This document shows positions 33,316-44,867 of a stretch of DNA of 64,000 nt, one piece after another. This DNA is from Ottelia alismoides (taxonomy: Eukaryota; Streptophyta; Magnoliopsida; Alismatales; Hydrocharitaceae), in NCBI GenBank assembly GCA_037367405.1, contig JAZKJV010007248.1, positions 394,501 to 458,500 of the forward strand. Reading direction: 5' to 3'. The stretch's first letter is position 1. Every line of letters begins with the position of its first letter. The notes below the pieces were generated by a model. That model did not search any database. It was not told the origin of the DNA and was given only the letters and a program-made list of their open reading frames with translations. A program made the position numbers and the translations under genes.

Positions 33316-35274
33316 TGGTAACAGAGCGGAACGATTCTCGAAGATTTTCTTTATGTTCTTTATTTATTTTTTTCGAGATTCGAGATTCGATTGTCATAAG
33401 TTCTTGAAGAGCATTCTTACAAAGATCATGTTATTAGTTCGTCGGAAACCCTAATTTCTAGGGTTCTATGTTCATGATGATTCATTAAAGATCTTCAGAT
33501 CTGCTTGCGAAGTGCTCCCAGGTGGGGAGCATCTTCTCCAGCCGCCCTGTGCTTCAGGCCACCCCTCCTTACATCCTAGGGCTCCGCTACCCGCACGCCG
33601 ACAACAGAACAAACGCCTCTGGCGGAGGTCTTCCAGGCGGCGCGCCTCTTCAAGGCTGCGCAACAGCTCCAATCCAGCTAGCGGGTACCCTCGGCGGCGG
33701 CCAAGAGTCCCAAATCTTCAAACAACATCGATCTCCAATGTCGTCTTCCCTAGGCTGCATTCTTCCAGGCATCGCGTGATGTTCCTGCTTTTGGCGGCGC
33801 AAGAATGGCTCCAGGCGGAGCTTCCCTGCTCCAGGCTGTGCGCCCTCACCTTCTCGTGCAAGATTCGACAGGCGACCCTCCCCTGATCTCCTTCAAGCAT
33901 GCAATCCTTCGCCACAATACTCGCAGGCGACAGATCCCCTCTAGGCGGAGGTTCTCCAGACGACGCACCTCCAAAGGCTCCAGGCGGTGCTCGATGCCGC
34001 CACCTCGTGTGAAACTCGACCTCCGTTGGCCTCCACGCTCCCCAGTGCCGCACTCTAGCATCTAAGCCCCAGGCGGTAGCAACGCATATTTTCTCCACAC
34101 GCGCATCCCCTAGCGCGGCCTCCCTCTCCGCGCAGGCATCCTGGCGGCGTTCCCCTGGCGTCGCTTCCTTATGGCGCAAGGTGACCCTGCGCGGTCCCAG
34201 GCATCCTCCTCATTGGCGGCGCGCAACCCTTCCTCCTGATCTCCTCTCGCGCGGGCGGCGCGAGTATGCTCTTGGCGGCTCGTGCGTAATCAGAGAGGGT
34301 TCTCATGGGAACCCTAGGGCTCAATGGCCAATGTTTATAAAAAAAGAGTTTAGAGAGAATAAGCCCAACGCGTGCTAAAAAAAGGGGAGCCCAGAGTTTG
34401 GGCCCAGAGTTGGGCATTTTTACCAAAAAAAGGGAGAGGGGGAGAGTTCAGGCCCAACTAGGTCCTGCCTTGTATTTTAAAATAAGAGTGAGTGGAAACG
34501 TTGGAGCCTTTTGGACCGTATTAAAAAAATGGCGCGTACAATTGAAATACCGTACGCAAATTGCAATAAAAAGGAAAGAAAATGAAAAGCCGTAAAAAAC
34601 ATATTTTATGTACGGCTTATGTGACGGCTATTACAAAAAAATAGCCAAAAAAATGTTGCAAGGAAGGCCGGAAAAAAATGATGTGAAATGGCTTAAAAAA
34701 TGTTTCAAAAAAATGTGAGAAGAATAATCGAAAAGAAAAAAGGAGGAACGACTAAGCAAAAAAAAGATATGAAGCAAAAAAAAGTACAAAAAAATGCATC
34801 TTTATGTTTGTCCCAACTTGATCCATGATTCTTATTCCATCAAGTATGGGAGAAAGGGGGAGTCAGAGCTATATTCTTCAGGACTTCTGCACGTCCACGA
34901 CTGACAGACCTGCACTCCAGATTTCTTTGATCATCCGTCTTCACCGAGCATCAAATTCTTTGTCAGGGCGTATACTTCTTCTTTTACGACCTGATCAGTT
35001 CTTCGCGCTGGACTTCTTCTGCAACGATTCTTCTTCAGGAACGACAGAGATATGTTCCGGTGACCTGCAAGCACGACAAAGATATGTTATGGTGACCTGA
35101 TATCGCAATGGTTCTACATGCATGACAGAGATACGTTCCGATGACCTGAAAGCCGCAAACCCGTCCTTGTGCGAAGTCTTCTACCAACAATGGATATGTG
35201 TTCTTATGAAGATGTGTTGTGTACTTTCTTTTTGTTGCAAGCTGCAGCTTTCTCAGCTCCAACTTGAGGGGGAG

Positions 35275-35566
35275 TGTTAGGTAATGTAATAGGTGGGTAA
35301 TTGGATCTCTGCAGGATCCAATTACCCCACTCATGTTTAGTCCCACATGGATGAGCAGTGGGACTCCGGCCTGTCTGTGAGGCTATATAAGGAGCCCCAC
35401 ACCCCCTGTACTCATTGAGAAATTCAATAGAATATCCGCCCCTTTGAGGGCTTTTCCTGTATTTTCATCCCGCTCCTTCGGGAGTTGGGTTCCACATTAA
35501 ATCCTTGTTCTTCATGTTTATCTTTCTTGTTTTATCGATTCTGCTTCCGTTTATCGGGTTTTAATA
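35275..35566 (+). repeat. 3' LTR of element H
   Basis: 292 bp, starts TGTTAGGTAATG; its hairpin arms GGGTAATTGGATC and GATCCAATTACCC are perfectly complementary over 13 bp. The terminal CA has changed to TA. Confidence 0.9.
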
Positions 35567-38015
35567 TAAGAGATAGATGTTGTTGATACATAAATGACTT
35601 TGTGCTAATTTAGAAGGTAATTACTGTCTATACTGTTTTTTTCTAAGGAAGAGTACATGCATGTCTACATGTAATAGTGTTATTTACTTGACAACCCTTG
35701 TATACTTCATATTTGCATCTTGATACTCATAAACTTACCATGTCTTCGAATATTTTCCCTCGATGTAAGTTTCTCCATGCAAATCTAATGATTGTCAACT
35801 TAATCTAATAGTTATAACCAACACACGCAGGACCTAAAACAATCCAATGATAGATATACTCACCTTTTGTCTTCCTTTTTCTCTCTCCCCTTCCTCCCGG
35901 AGGAATTAGTGGCTTACGAGGAATGGAAAGAATTATTCTATATTTGATCTCGAAGTCATTCGAGGGCATTTCTTCTAGTCTTTCAACTTGTAGGAATGAC
36001 ATAATGCCCATATATGTATTCCATACAATCGGGGAAGCATTGGTCTTCAATACTCTCATCATTTTTGGTATGCCACACTTGAAGGGATGGGGAGGGCTAG
36101 CCCTGGGTAGGGCGTTTATGCATATAATGTCAACCATCAATGTTCTTGAGATTATCGATCGTCCTAGCATATGAGAAGGAAGTGAAGAAGATTCAATTTT
36201 CCCGGCTTTCAAGTTAACTTGTTCGGTCCTCCCAAAGAGTGCCCTCATGGGGTGTATTTAAATCCTTTCCCACATAGATCATTCCCACTTTTCCGACTTA
36301 AAGAAACATGCGAAGGGTCTTCTCGATTTTGGAGAAGCTCACTTCGTGTTTTTAGCGAGAGGCGTGAAGAAAGTGGGGGTAGAGATAGAATAGAAGAAGC
36401 AAGCTCGTAGTTTGGAGGATGGATGAATGAAGGGGACTCACATATTCGCAAAGAAAGCTTTTTCGAAAAAAAACAACTTTCTCATTCCCTCTATGAGCCA
36501 TGTATTGGATGTGATCCGAACATGCCCTATGTGAGCTGCCCTTAGAGGCAAGTGCTTGGTGAGCCATATGATGTGTAACTATCTCAGATGGTATGGAGAG
36601 GACTCAACTGTCTGTTTCCCATTGCCTTTAGGCCTTTCAGTTTATTTCATTTGATTAATTAGGAGATAAGATATTTCAAAAGAAGAATTTATGTTCTTAT
36701 ATCTTCTCTTGGTTATACTTGAGAAACTTAGGAGGAAATAACTTTTTTCGGGATATTTGACCATCAAACAGATATCTAGGTGAATGCAATTTCTTTATGG
36801 TTATATATTTAGATACATAAATAACTTGGTTAATTTAATTTCTATGAACCATGCCTCAGCCCCCTTGAAATTAATTTAATTTCACTTTGTAGGAACCGTG
36901 GCTTGCACCTCGACCTCCTCGAGGTTAATTTGATTTCACTTTATAGGAACCGAGGCTCACATCTCGAGTGCCTTGAGATTTACGTCTCACCTCACTTGTA
37001 TAAAACCATTTCAATCTACCTCCCATTTTTTTAAAACTTTGGCTACTATAAAGGTGCTCCAAGCCCCTTATTTTGAGATTAATTGTTTGCAGAAGTTTGT
37101 ATCTTAGGGGCCCTTGTGAGCTGACTAACCCAACTATGGGTCTTCTTAGTTTGTTGTATGCAAGAATAGTGGTGGCAATATCGGGAGATGTGACATCTGC
37201 CTATTAGCTAGTTGCTTGAAATGTCAGTCCTGGACTGAGTAGGAAACATCTTGATCATAGTCTCTGGTTGGTACTATTGTTTGGATTTGCACATGCATAG
37301 CAAGTGATATGCATCCAACTTCTCATAAGTAGAGTTGAGATCCATGCAACATTACAATAGACATATTTTCTATTATTTTGATGCTTGTCTTATGATCTTA
37401 TCTGATCCAATCAACTTAAAGAATTACTGTAGAAATCATTTTATATATCTTCAAGTTTCTCAAGAAGCTGTTTTAGCAGTTATAACTTGGCTGGCCCCTT
37501 GTTATCCATGATTCCATCACATTCCTTTTTTTTTTGGTTCAACATGACACAAAATGGTTATTGACTGGTTTGGGAGACGTGAATTATACATCCAATTACA
37601 TCGTAATCCCTTAGTTGTAATTATGTATAAGCTTTGTCAACTGCCCTGGGTATTAAATTACCTGGTAGATGAAACCGTTTTTTGGTCATCTCTGCAAACT
37701 ATTAACATAGCAAGATTTTTGGTCCAGAGTGATACGATCCGCTCGCAGGTTCTTTGGTTTTCTGTCATTTATTTTATTAATATCAATTAGTACATAGGGT
37801 TTTTGGTTTTCTGATAGAAGGAATGCCCCTAAAATAGCCCTGGATCTTTGTTTTTAGCACGATTTAACTGATTGGACAGTCTAATAGAAAATTGAAGTCT
37901 AAGTTACCTTGTTAAATGTTTGATCTATTTTTCTGTAATTAATAATTTTAATGGGTCACTTCGTATATTGGTTCCTGTTCCTGGATCGCTAGCTTATTAT
38001 CTTTCTCTTGCACAG
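35567..38015. other. LTN1 intron, mostly unassigned
   Basis: Around 36870-36985 there are two ~64-bp direct repeats (TTAATTTGATTTCACTTTATAG and then GAACCGAGGCT; split here to keep it short), with CCTCGACCTCCTCGAGG, perhaps another decayed GAGGC-type MITE. A 147-codon minus-strand ORF is listed separately. Otherwise nothing recognised. Confidence 0.4.
35805..36248 (-). other. Unrecognised 147-codon ORF
   Basis: Begins MRALFGRTEQVNLKAG and contains [15 protein letters not shown] and [13 protein letters not shown] do not recognise a family. It sits in the LTN1 intron, and the opposite strand is also partly open (35923-36174), which argues for caution. It could be decayed transposon coding sequence. 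No signal peptide or membrane segment is obvious. Confidence 0.2.
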
Positions 38016-38107
38016 GCATTTGAATACAAGAAACTCTTGAATGATTATAACAGGGAGGTTCGAAGAGCTACTCATGAAAGCATGACTAACCTTGTCATCG
38101 TAGTCAG
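38016..38107 (+). CDS. LTN1: Listerin (LTN1) exon: third exon visible
   Basis: A 92-nt exon between a pyrimidine-rich CACAG acceptor (ends 38015) and a GT donor (38108). It encodes AFEYKKLLNDYNREVRRATH and then ESMTNLVIVV, ending in phase 2 (AG). It follows the I-I-P-Q-W of the previous exon exactly as in plant listerin, where the sequence runs W-x-F-E-Y-K-K-L...D-Y-x-R-x-V-R-R-A-T-H-x-x-M-T-N. The split codon AG+purine would give Arg, compatible with the V-R-K-G form remembered from grasses rather than the V-G-R-D form of Arabidopsis (memory, unverified). The next exon, expected to encode A-P-H-L-K...G-P-W-W-F-S-Q-F-D, was not found in the rest of the window. Confidence 0.9.
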
Positions 38108-39505
38108 GTTTGATGTTTCTGTTTGTAGTTGAACACGGATGATTTTCATGAATTCAGTGGTACTTAATATCTAGGTCTAAGCACATGGGAAGTGGATTCA
38201 AAATCATCATGGAATAAAAGGTAGACAATATTTAAAACACAGATGGACGCTTATTGTAATTAAAAATACAAATACGAAGTTATGTACTGTAATATGCAGT
38301 TGGATTTTTTCATATCCATATTCCTTTGAAATGGATATGCATTTTGAGAAAACTAAGTTACGCCACCATTCACCAGCTTTGACAATACCGTTTTAATTGA
38401 AAGAATGGCTCGTAGCTTGCACATATGTGGAGGGTTGATCTTGGATATCCTTTAATATCAAGCGATGAATTTCAAAGTTCTCCATTCATACACATTTAGT
38501 TCCTGAGGGCACCATCCATTGAGTAGGAGCATAAATGTGATAAATTGCTATTCCAATGATTATAATTTACGTGTGAAACTCATTGGTTTTAAATTATCAA
38601 AAGGAAAATCCAGGGATATTTATTGAATTAAAAGAACTTGAATTTGATCAGGATTCACTCAAAAAATTTGGTTCAAAAGTAAATTCATAAATTTGGCCTA
38701 TGGATTCAATTCCCAAATGAATTGAGTTCGAATAATTAATTTGAAAATAATTCATTTCTATTTGGTACATATAAATATATGTAAATATTCAAGTAAAAAC
38801 TAATGGCCGTTGTAAAAAAGAATTAAAGTAGAAAATATTAATGATAGAGTTAATATGAAATAACTGATGTCCGAAATTTTTATCACCATTCCCTAACCTA
38901 CATTTATTTCCATATTCTTGCTCTCCCTACTCCACTTTTTGGCTTCCCTTTTCATTCTTTACCAAAGACTTATCTTCCCAAAGGTGGATGTAATGCTCAG
39001 TTCAGAATAGTAAAAGCATAACTCGATTATATATTAGAGGCTCAATCTTCTTCTTTTAAATAATGCTGCCAGATTAGCCTCCTTTCATCAGCTTCAATTT
39101 CTATTTCTCTTCTTTGACCCTTTTTAAAGGTATACAGAGTACCAATCAATTACCTATCCTACGTCCGACCTTTGCCTTGTGCCCTTCGCTTTAGTTGGTA
39201 TTACCTCCCCTTCATCCTATTTGAAATCTAAAAGATCACAGCTAGGTCCATTCCTACTCCTTCCACTTTCGCTCCTTCACAATGAAAAAGAGGCTCATAT
39301 ATCTAGTAAGGGAAGATAGACCTAAGGGCTAAGGCTGGGAAAATCATCAAAATCGAGGGTCGATGGCTACGACCTCTCGGATGATCACCCACTAAGACCA
39401 AAACTGGGAAAACGAGTAGTAGGGAAGGACTGAGTGCTAGGATTTTCATGCTCACCTGTTGATCTCATTTGAATTCCAAACTCTTGCTAACATTGCTTGT
39501 ATGTG
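38108..39505 (+). other. LTN1 intron, AT-rich, no recognised features
   Basis: No repeats or exon-like frames recognised before copia C. This intron continues at least to the window end unless the gene is broken. Confidence 0.5.
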
Positions 39506-39510
39506 ATGGC

Positions 39511-39653
39511 TGTAGAGATGTATCTATGATTTATGTACCGTTTCTTTATTTTATTTCTTTATATCCGCTTATGTAATTTACCCATAGGTCTCTCCTCTAT
39601 ATAAGAGAGCCTAGGGTTCCCAGTAATAAACAAGTATTTCATTTTTACCAACA
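39511..39653 (+). repeat. 5' LTR of copia C
   Basis: 143 bp, TGTAGAGATG...ACCAACA, with CTCCTCTATATAAGAGAG near 39592-39609. Confidence 0.93.
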
Positions 39654-40077
39654 TGGTATCAGAGCGGCGGTCCGACCGGAGCTCTTGTACGGCCCTAGCC
39701 CTAGCCACACCTGCCATCCCTCTATCTCCTCCTTCTCCAAGCAGCCGTCGTCGGTCTCTCCCCTCCGCCGAGCCGCTACCGTCGTCGACCTCCTTCCGTC
39801 GAGCCGTCGTCGCCCCACCTCTCGATGAGCTGCCATCGCCGGTCTCTTCTCGAGAGCCGTCGACTGGCCCTCCGCCGTCATCGTCGGGCCGACCCCTCTT
39901 CCTTTCTCGCTGTCGGCCCCTGCTATTGCCGTCCACGGCGGCTTCCGCTTGCATCGAGATTTAGATTAGGTTGATGGCTTTGGTTGCATAAGTCTACATA
40001 TGAAATCAAATTCTCATATGTCTGTGTAAACACATATCTATTGGTCTACAAAAGCCTAGTTTTCTTCATCCAGCATT

Positions 40078-43000
40078 ATGTCGGAGAGCAAGGTTGATGT
40101 TCCCGCCACTGGCTCTTTCAAACGTCCGTCGTTGATTGTCAAGATAGATGGGATGGACTACGACCTCTGGGCTATGCAGTTCATGAGACTCATGCAATCT
40201 ACGAGTAATAAGCATATTCTTACCGAAGAGGAGCCGGTTGAGAAAACATGGATCAATACCTCGTGGGATGCAGATGATGCATATGTCAAAGTCTGGATGT
40301 CTGATACATTAGCGATTGAGATTGCCAATGATGTGTTATATCGACCCACGACCAAGGCGATGTGGGGTATTCTCGTCGCAACTTATTCTCAGGCGAGGAA
40401 TGAGACCAAGATACTGCAGTTGCAACATGATATATTCACCATTAAGTAGAATGGACAACCAATCCATTCGTTATACATGTCCCTGTGTGGGATGTTTGAG
40501 AATGCTCCTCACATCTACTCCTGAACAATAGAAGATGTACCAGAATGCTAACATGATGTATTCCTTGCAACCCTTGATCCTGAGTATGAGGTTGCCCGTT
40601 ACCAGATTTTAGTAGATGCCACTATTCCTCTTATAGAGGAAGCCGTTCGCCGACTCAACAGAATTACTGTTCCTTAGACTACCTCTAGTCAGAACTCTTC
40701 GGCGATGGCAATCTCCCGAGGTCAAGGAGGCTCCTCTCATTTCCGTGGACGTGGACCTCATGATAGAGGAAGTCACATTCGTCAGCCATGCGCTTACTGG
40801 CATCGTCTGGGAGATACTACATGCTACTCTAAGCATGGTTTTCCTGCGTTAGCCCGTGTAGCGGAGCATGTTGAGTCTTCGACTGCTCCTACTGCAGATC
40901 AAAGGTTTTATGACCTTGTTGCCAGACCGAGGGGTATTATGCCTCCTACTTCTTCATCATCTTCAGGAGGCCACTCAGATGTAGCAGCCTCTGCCTCTGC
41001 CAATACCTCTGCCATTGCTAGTGCCTCGCTTTTACTTACTGTCATGGATTTGAGATTACAGAGTGGATTATGGACTCCGGAGCGACAAGTCATTTATGTG
41101 GAGACAGAGATCAACTTGTAGCATATAGACAAGTTCCTATAGGGAGAATTGTTGTGATAGCTGGCGGAACTCATTCCCCGATCACAGGACAAGGGGGAAT
41201 CAGTTTGACACCCTCGGTATGTCTGCAGAATGCGCTACATGCTCCGGATTTTTCTATGAATTTGTTATATATTAGTCATATTACGAAGGATTTACATTGC
41301 CGAGCAATTTTTGACCCATCATCTCTTGTTTTTCAGGACATTCTTACAGGCTAGGTGTTTGGCTGTGACCGTAGCAAGGTGTTTTTATCTCATGGTCCGA
41401 ACTCCCTATGCATGCATTTCCTCTCATTCTACAGGATCGATATCTCCCTTCACTTGGCACCTACGTTTTGGTCACCTCCCTCTCTAGAAGATGTGTCATA
41501 TTTTGCTGCAGATTTCACCGGGTTCATCCTTCTAGTGCGAGGCGTGTCAGTTGGGAAAGATCATCGTTCTGCTTTTCCTAGTCAGAGTCGGAGCAGTAGC
41601 TTCCTTTTTGAGTTATTTCATGTTGATATTTGGGGTTCGAGTCGTGTTCCTAATCACCATGGGCACAAGTTTTATCTTGTTACTGTTGATGACTTTTCTC
41701 ATTTGTCATGGGCCTTTTTATTGAAAAATAAATCTGAAGTAGGGGGTGTGATCAAAATTTTTATTAATGAAGTGTAGAATGTTTTCTCTTCCTCGGTAAA
41801 ATATGTGAGAATCGATAATGCTTTGGAATTTTGCACCCGTGTTCTATCACATTTCTTTTCATCCATGGCATTATTCATCAAACAATTTGTGCTTACACGT
41901 CTCAACAAATGGTGTTGCTGAGTGAAAACATCGCCATTTGCTTGATGTCACTCGGACTCTTCTCATTCAGAGTCGTGCCCTAATTTCGTTTTGACGTGAT
42001 GCTATTCTCACGACATGTTATTTGGTGAATCACATGTCCTCATCTGTTTTGGGTGAGAAAATTCCTTTCTCCATGGCATTCCCGGAGGAGTTGTTGTCAC
42101 TTACTCCTCGTGTTTTTGGTTGTGTGGCCTTCATCCACCAATTGTCTCCAGGTCTTGACAAGCTCTCTCTTAGAGCTGTCAAATGTGTATTTCTTGGGTA
42201 CTACAAGACTCAGAAGGGATACCATTGCTATAATCCATTGCGCAGGAAATATTGTATTAGCACTGATGTCATATTTTTTGAGTCTGTGATGTATTTTCCC
42301 CTACAGGTAACATGTTGGCTTTATCAGACTCTGATGATGAAGTTTATGTGCCACCTCCTCCTGCGAGTCTGTCATTACCTACACCTGTGCCTGCTGTTCC
42401 GTCACTACCTCCTCCATCGCCACCACCTCATCCACCTCCTACGAGTCCGCCACCACCTACACTTGTGTCCATTGTTCCACCATTGCCAAAATTCTATACC
42501 CATTGACCTGCTTCTGCTCATGGACATCGCTCGTCATCCAGCACGCCTCAGGTTTGTTCTAATTGCAATGTTTCTAATGATGGGTCTGGAGAAGTATTAG
42601 TATAGGAACCATTGCAGGAGACTGGCCCACAGATGGAAGAGGTTCCTAATAAACTGGATATACCTATTGCAGTTCAGAAGCAAAAGCGTACATGCACTTC
42701 ATACTCTCTTGCTTCACATGTCTCATTTGATCGTTTAACAAGCTGTTGCTCTATCTGCCGTGGTAATTCTATAGAATTATCAGGAGGCCTTGAAGGATGT
42801 TTTCTAGCGTTTAGTTATGGAAGAAGAAATGGCTGCACTGCATTCACGTGGGACCTAGAGCCTGATATCAACTCCTAATGGAGCATCTGTTGTCAGTTGC
42901 AAATGGGTGTTTACTGTTAAACATCTTGCATATGCGAGCCTTGATCGGTACAAGGCAAGATTGGTGGCACGAGGATTTACTCAGACTTACGACGTGGATT

Positions 43001-44294
43001 ATATGGACACATTCTCTCCTGTTGCTCGTCATGTAACTCTACGTGTCCTTTCAGTTGTCGTGGTACGTGATTGGCCTTTGTATCAGCTAGACGTTAAGAA
43101 CACGTTTTTGTATGGAGATCTATAGGAGGAAGTCTACATGCTGCAGTTTCCGGGGTTTGGTGCTGAGGGGGAGTGTCAGCAGGTTTGTAGACTCCGTAAA
43201 GCAATATATGGCCTTAAGCAAATTCCAAGGGCATGGTTTCCGAAGCTCTCAGATTTGATTGAAAGGCAGGGGTTCAAGAGATCAAATGCAGACCATTCAC
43301 TGTTTGTGCAGAGAACACCCAGAGGTACTGTTGCTATCATGGTTTATATAGATGATATATTTGTTACAAGAGATGATGTGCAGGGGATAAATAAGGCAAA
43401 AGAATTTCTAGGTCATCAGTTTGTTACCAAGGATGTTGGCACTCTAAGGTATTTCTTAGGTTGGAGTTTTCTAGGAATGCGCATGGTCTTGTGATGACCC
43501 AAAGGAAGTGTGTTACAAACATGCTTGTTGAGACGAGCATTATTGGGTGTCGACCCTCTACTCCTATCGATCCTAGCATGGAGTTATATGATGATGATAC
43601 ATATGAGGTTGATAGGAGGAGATATAGAGAATTGGTGGGAAAGCTTCTCTATGTTACTATCACTAGACCTGATATCTCTTTTGCAGTGAGTTGTGTGAAT
43701 CAGTTCATGGAGCATCCTCGACAGGTATACATGGATGCTATATATATGATATTGAGATATCTAAAATCTTCCCAAGGTGCATGATTATTATTCAGGAAAG
43801 GAGCAACTCTCTCTGTTTCCGCATGGGTTGATGCTGACTATGCAGAGTGTCCTAAGGACATGAAGTCTACTTCGGGCTTCACAGTGTTTGTTGGCAGTTT
43901 TCTTGTTTCTTGGAAAAGCAAGAAACAAACGGTTGTGACTAGATCAAGTGTGGAATATGAGTGTAGGGCTATGGCACAAGCAAACCCAGAAATGATGTGG
44001 GTTTGAACAGTGCTAGCGGATTTGCATATTAATGTACCTCTACCCATGCAGTTACAATGTGATAATCAGACTGCCTTGTTCATTGCAAACAATCCTGCAT
44101 TCCATGAAAGAACGAAGCATATTGAGGTTGAATGCCATTATACTAGAGATATGATTCAGAAGGGCTTGATTTCTACCTCTCATGTCGGTTCAGGAGATCG
44201 AACGGCAAATATCTTTACGAATACCTTGCTCAGAAGGTTATTTCGGAAGTGTTCTTCCAAGCTGAGCATGATTGACATCTATGCTCCATCCTGA
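40078..44294 (+). pseudogene. Copia C gag-pol polyprotein, decayed
   Basis: Starts MSESKVDVPATGSFKR at 40078 and ends SKLSMIDIYAPS with the stop at 44292-44294. Gag (40078-40449) is open to a TAG. The zinc-knuckle area (about 40785-40835) keeps part of the motif. Protease is DSGATSHLC (41073-41099). Integrase pieces at 41580-41910 retain DIWG. The RT core has YIDDIFVT (about 43345-43368), Ile for the usual Val, and RNase H has VDADYAECP (about 43830). Multiple stops and frame changes (for example TAG near 40447 and in the integrase). The gag Trp is intact (Y-D-L-W-A-M-Q-F). Confidence 0.92.
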
Positions 44295-44301
44295 GGTGGA
44301 G

Positions 44302-44437
44302 TGTAGAGATATATCTATGTTCTATGTACCATTTCTTTATTTTATTTCTTTATATCTGTCTTATGTAATTTACCCATAGGTCTCTCTATATAAGAGAGCC
44401 TGGGAACGAATAAACAAGTCTTTCATTTTTCCCAACA
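44302..44437 (+). repeat. 3' LTR of copia C
   Basis: 136 bp; has lost a few bases of the pyrimidine arm before TATATAAG and of the GGGTTCC block. Confidence 0.93.
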
Positions 44438-44442
44438 AGGCG

Positions 44443-44867
44443 ATATTCAAAGTGCATCGAGTTCTTCCCTATAACTGATGTGGTCCATGTCCTATATAGG
44501 TATCTCCCTTTGACTTCTCGTTGTGGTGGTTATCGTCGCACAATAACCCACAATGGTGGACATATTGTCGAGGTGACATCGATCATCACATAATAATTCT
44601 ATAAACTCTTCTCACTATCTTGTAGGTTGTTACTTCGTTATTAAAAATTCGCATGTGATTCTTGGCTTTCAGTTTCCAAATAATCACATAATCTGCCTTG
44701 GCTTGATTAGTGTCTTTCAGCTTGATATTTTTCTTCTACAAGTGCATGCTTGTTTAAACATAAGAAAATATGTGCTTCCACTAATTAAATATTTCCACCA
44801 TACAATCTAGATGCCAAATTAACAAGAGAACATGGGAAATATTGCAATGGTTTTTTAAGGAAAAAGA
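44443..44867. other. Unassigned sequence right of copia C
   Basis: No recognised gene or repeat. Possibly a decayed retroelement, but no motif is certain. Confidence 0.3.

Larger units (their letters stand above)
33030..35566 (+). mobile_element. Non-autonomous LTR retrotransposon H (2,537 bp)
   Basis: LTRs 33030-33315 and 35275-35566, perfect TSD TAAGA (33025-33029, 35567-35571), primer-binding site TGGTAACAGAGCG at 33316, polypurine tract CTTGAGGGGGAG ending 35274. No gag-pol. The 5' half (33500-34330) is GC-rich, with AGGCGG motifs recurring every few dozen bases. Open frames there (for example 33718-34179 minus) look like composition artefacts. The 3' half (about 34800-35274) is the shared module of TRIM 1187-2355 and element G, with repeats of AGAGATATGTTCCGGTGACC. 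Confidence 0.9.
12611..38015 (+). other. LTN1: LTN1 intron of 25,405 bp filled with transposons
   Basis: Bounded by the GTATGT donor at 12611 and the polypyrimidine-CACAG acceptor ending 38015. It holds copia A, a 19.4-31.4 kb nest (copia E, hAT, copia B, RTE) and LTR element H. Non-element stretches at 12611-13493, 18385-19394, 31426-32080 and 35567-38015 show no exon-like sequence that I could recognise. Confidence 0.75.
39511..44437 (+). mobile_element. Ty1/copia retrotransposon C (4,927 bp)
   Basis: LTRs 39511-39653 and 44302-44437, primer-binding site TGGTATCAGAGCGG at 39654, polypurine tract CTGAGGTGGAG ending 44301. The flanks ATGGC and AGGCG share only GGC, so no clean TSD remains. 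The LTRs differ by several substitutions and small indels, so it is one of the older copies. Confidence 0.93.

Noticed and set aside
33718..34179. 153-codon minus-strand ORF and overlapping + ORFs in element H
   Set aside because: GC-rich leader of a non-autonomous LTR element; several frames are open at once and none resembles a known protein.
35805..36440. Possible mitochondrial DNA insertion
   Set aside because: Initial impression only; no plant mitochondrial gene could be matched.
39559..39964. Charged ORFs on both strands at 39559-39964, and 20744-21112
   Set aside because: They span LTR, primer-binding site and GC-rich leader of copias C and B, upstream of the true gag start.
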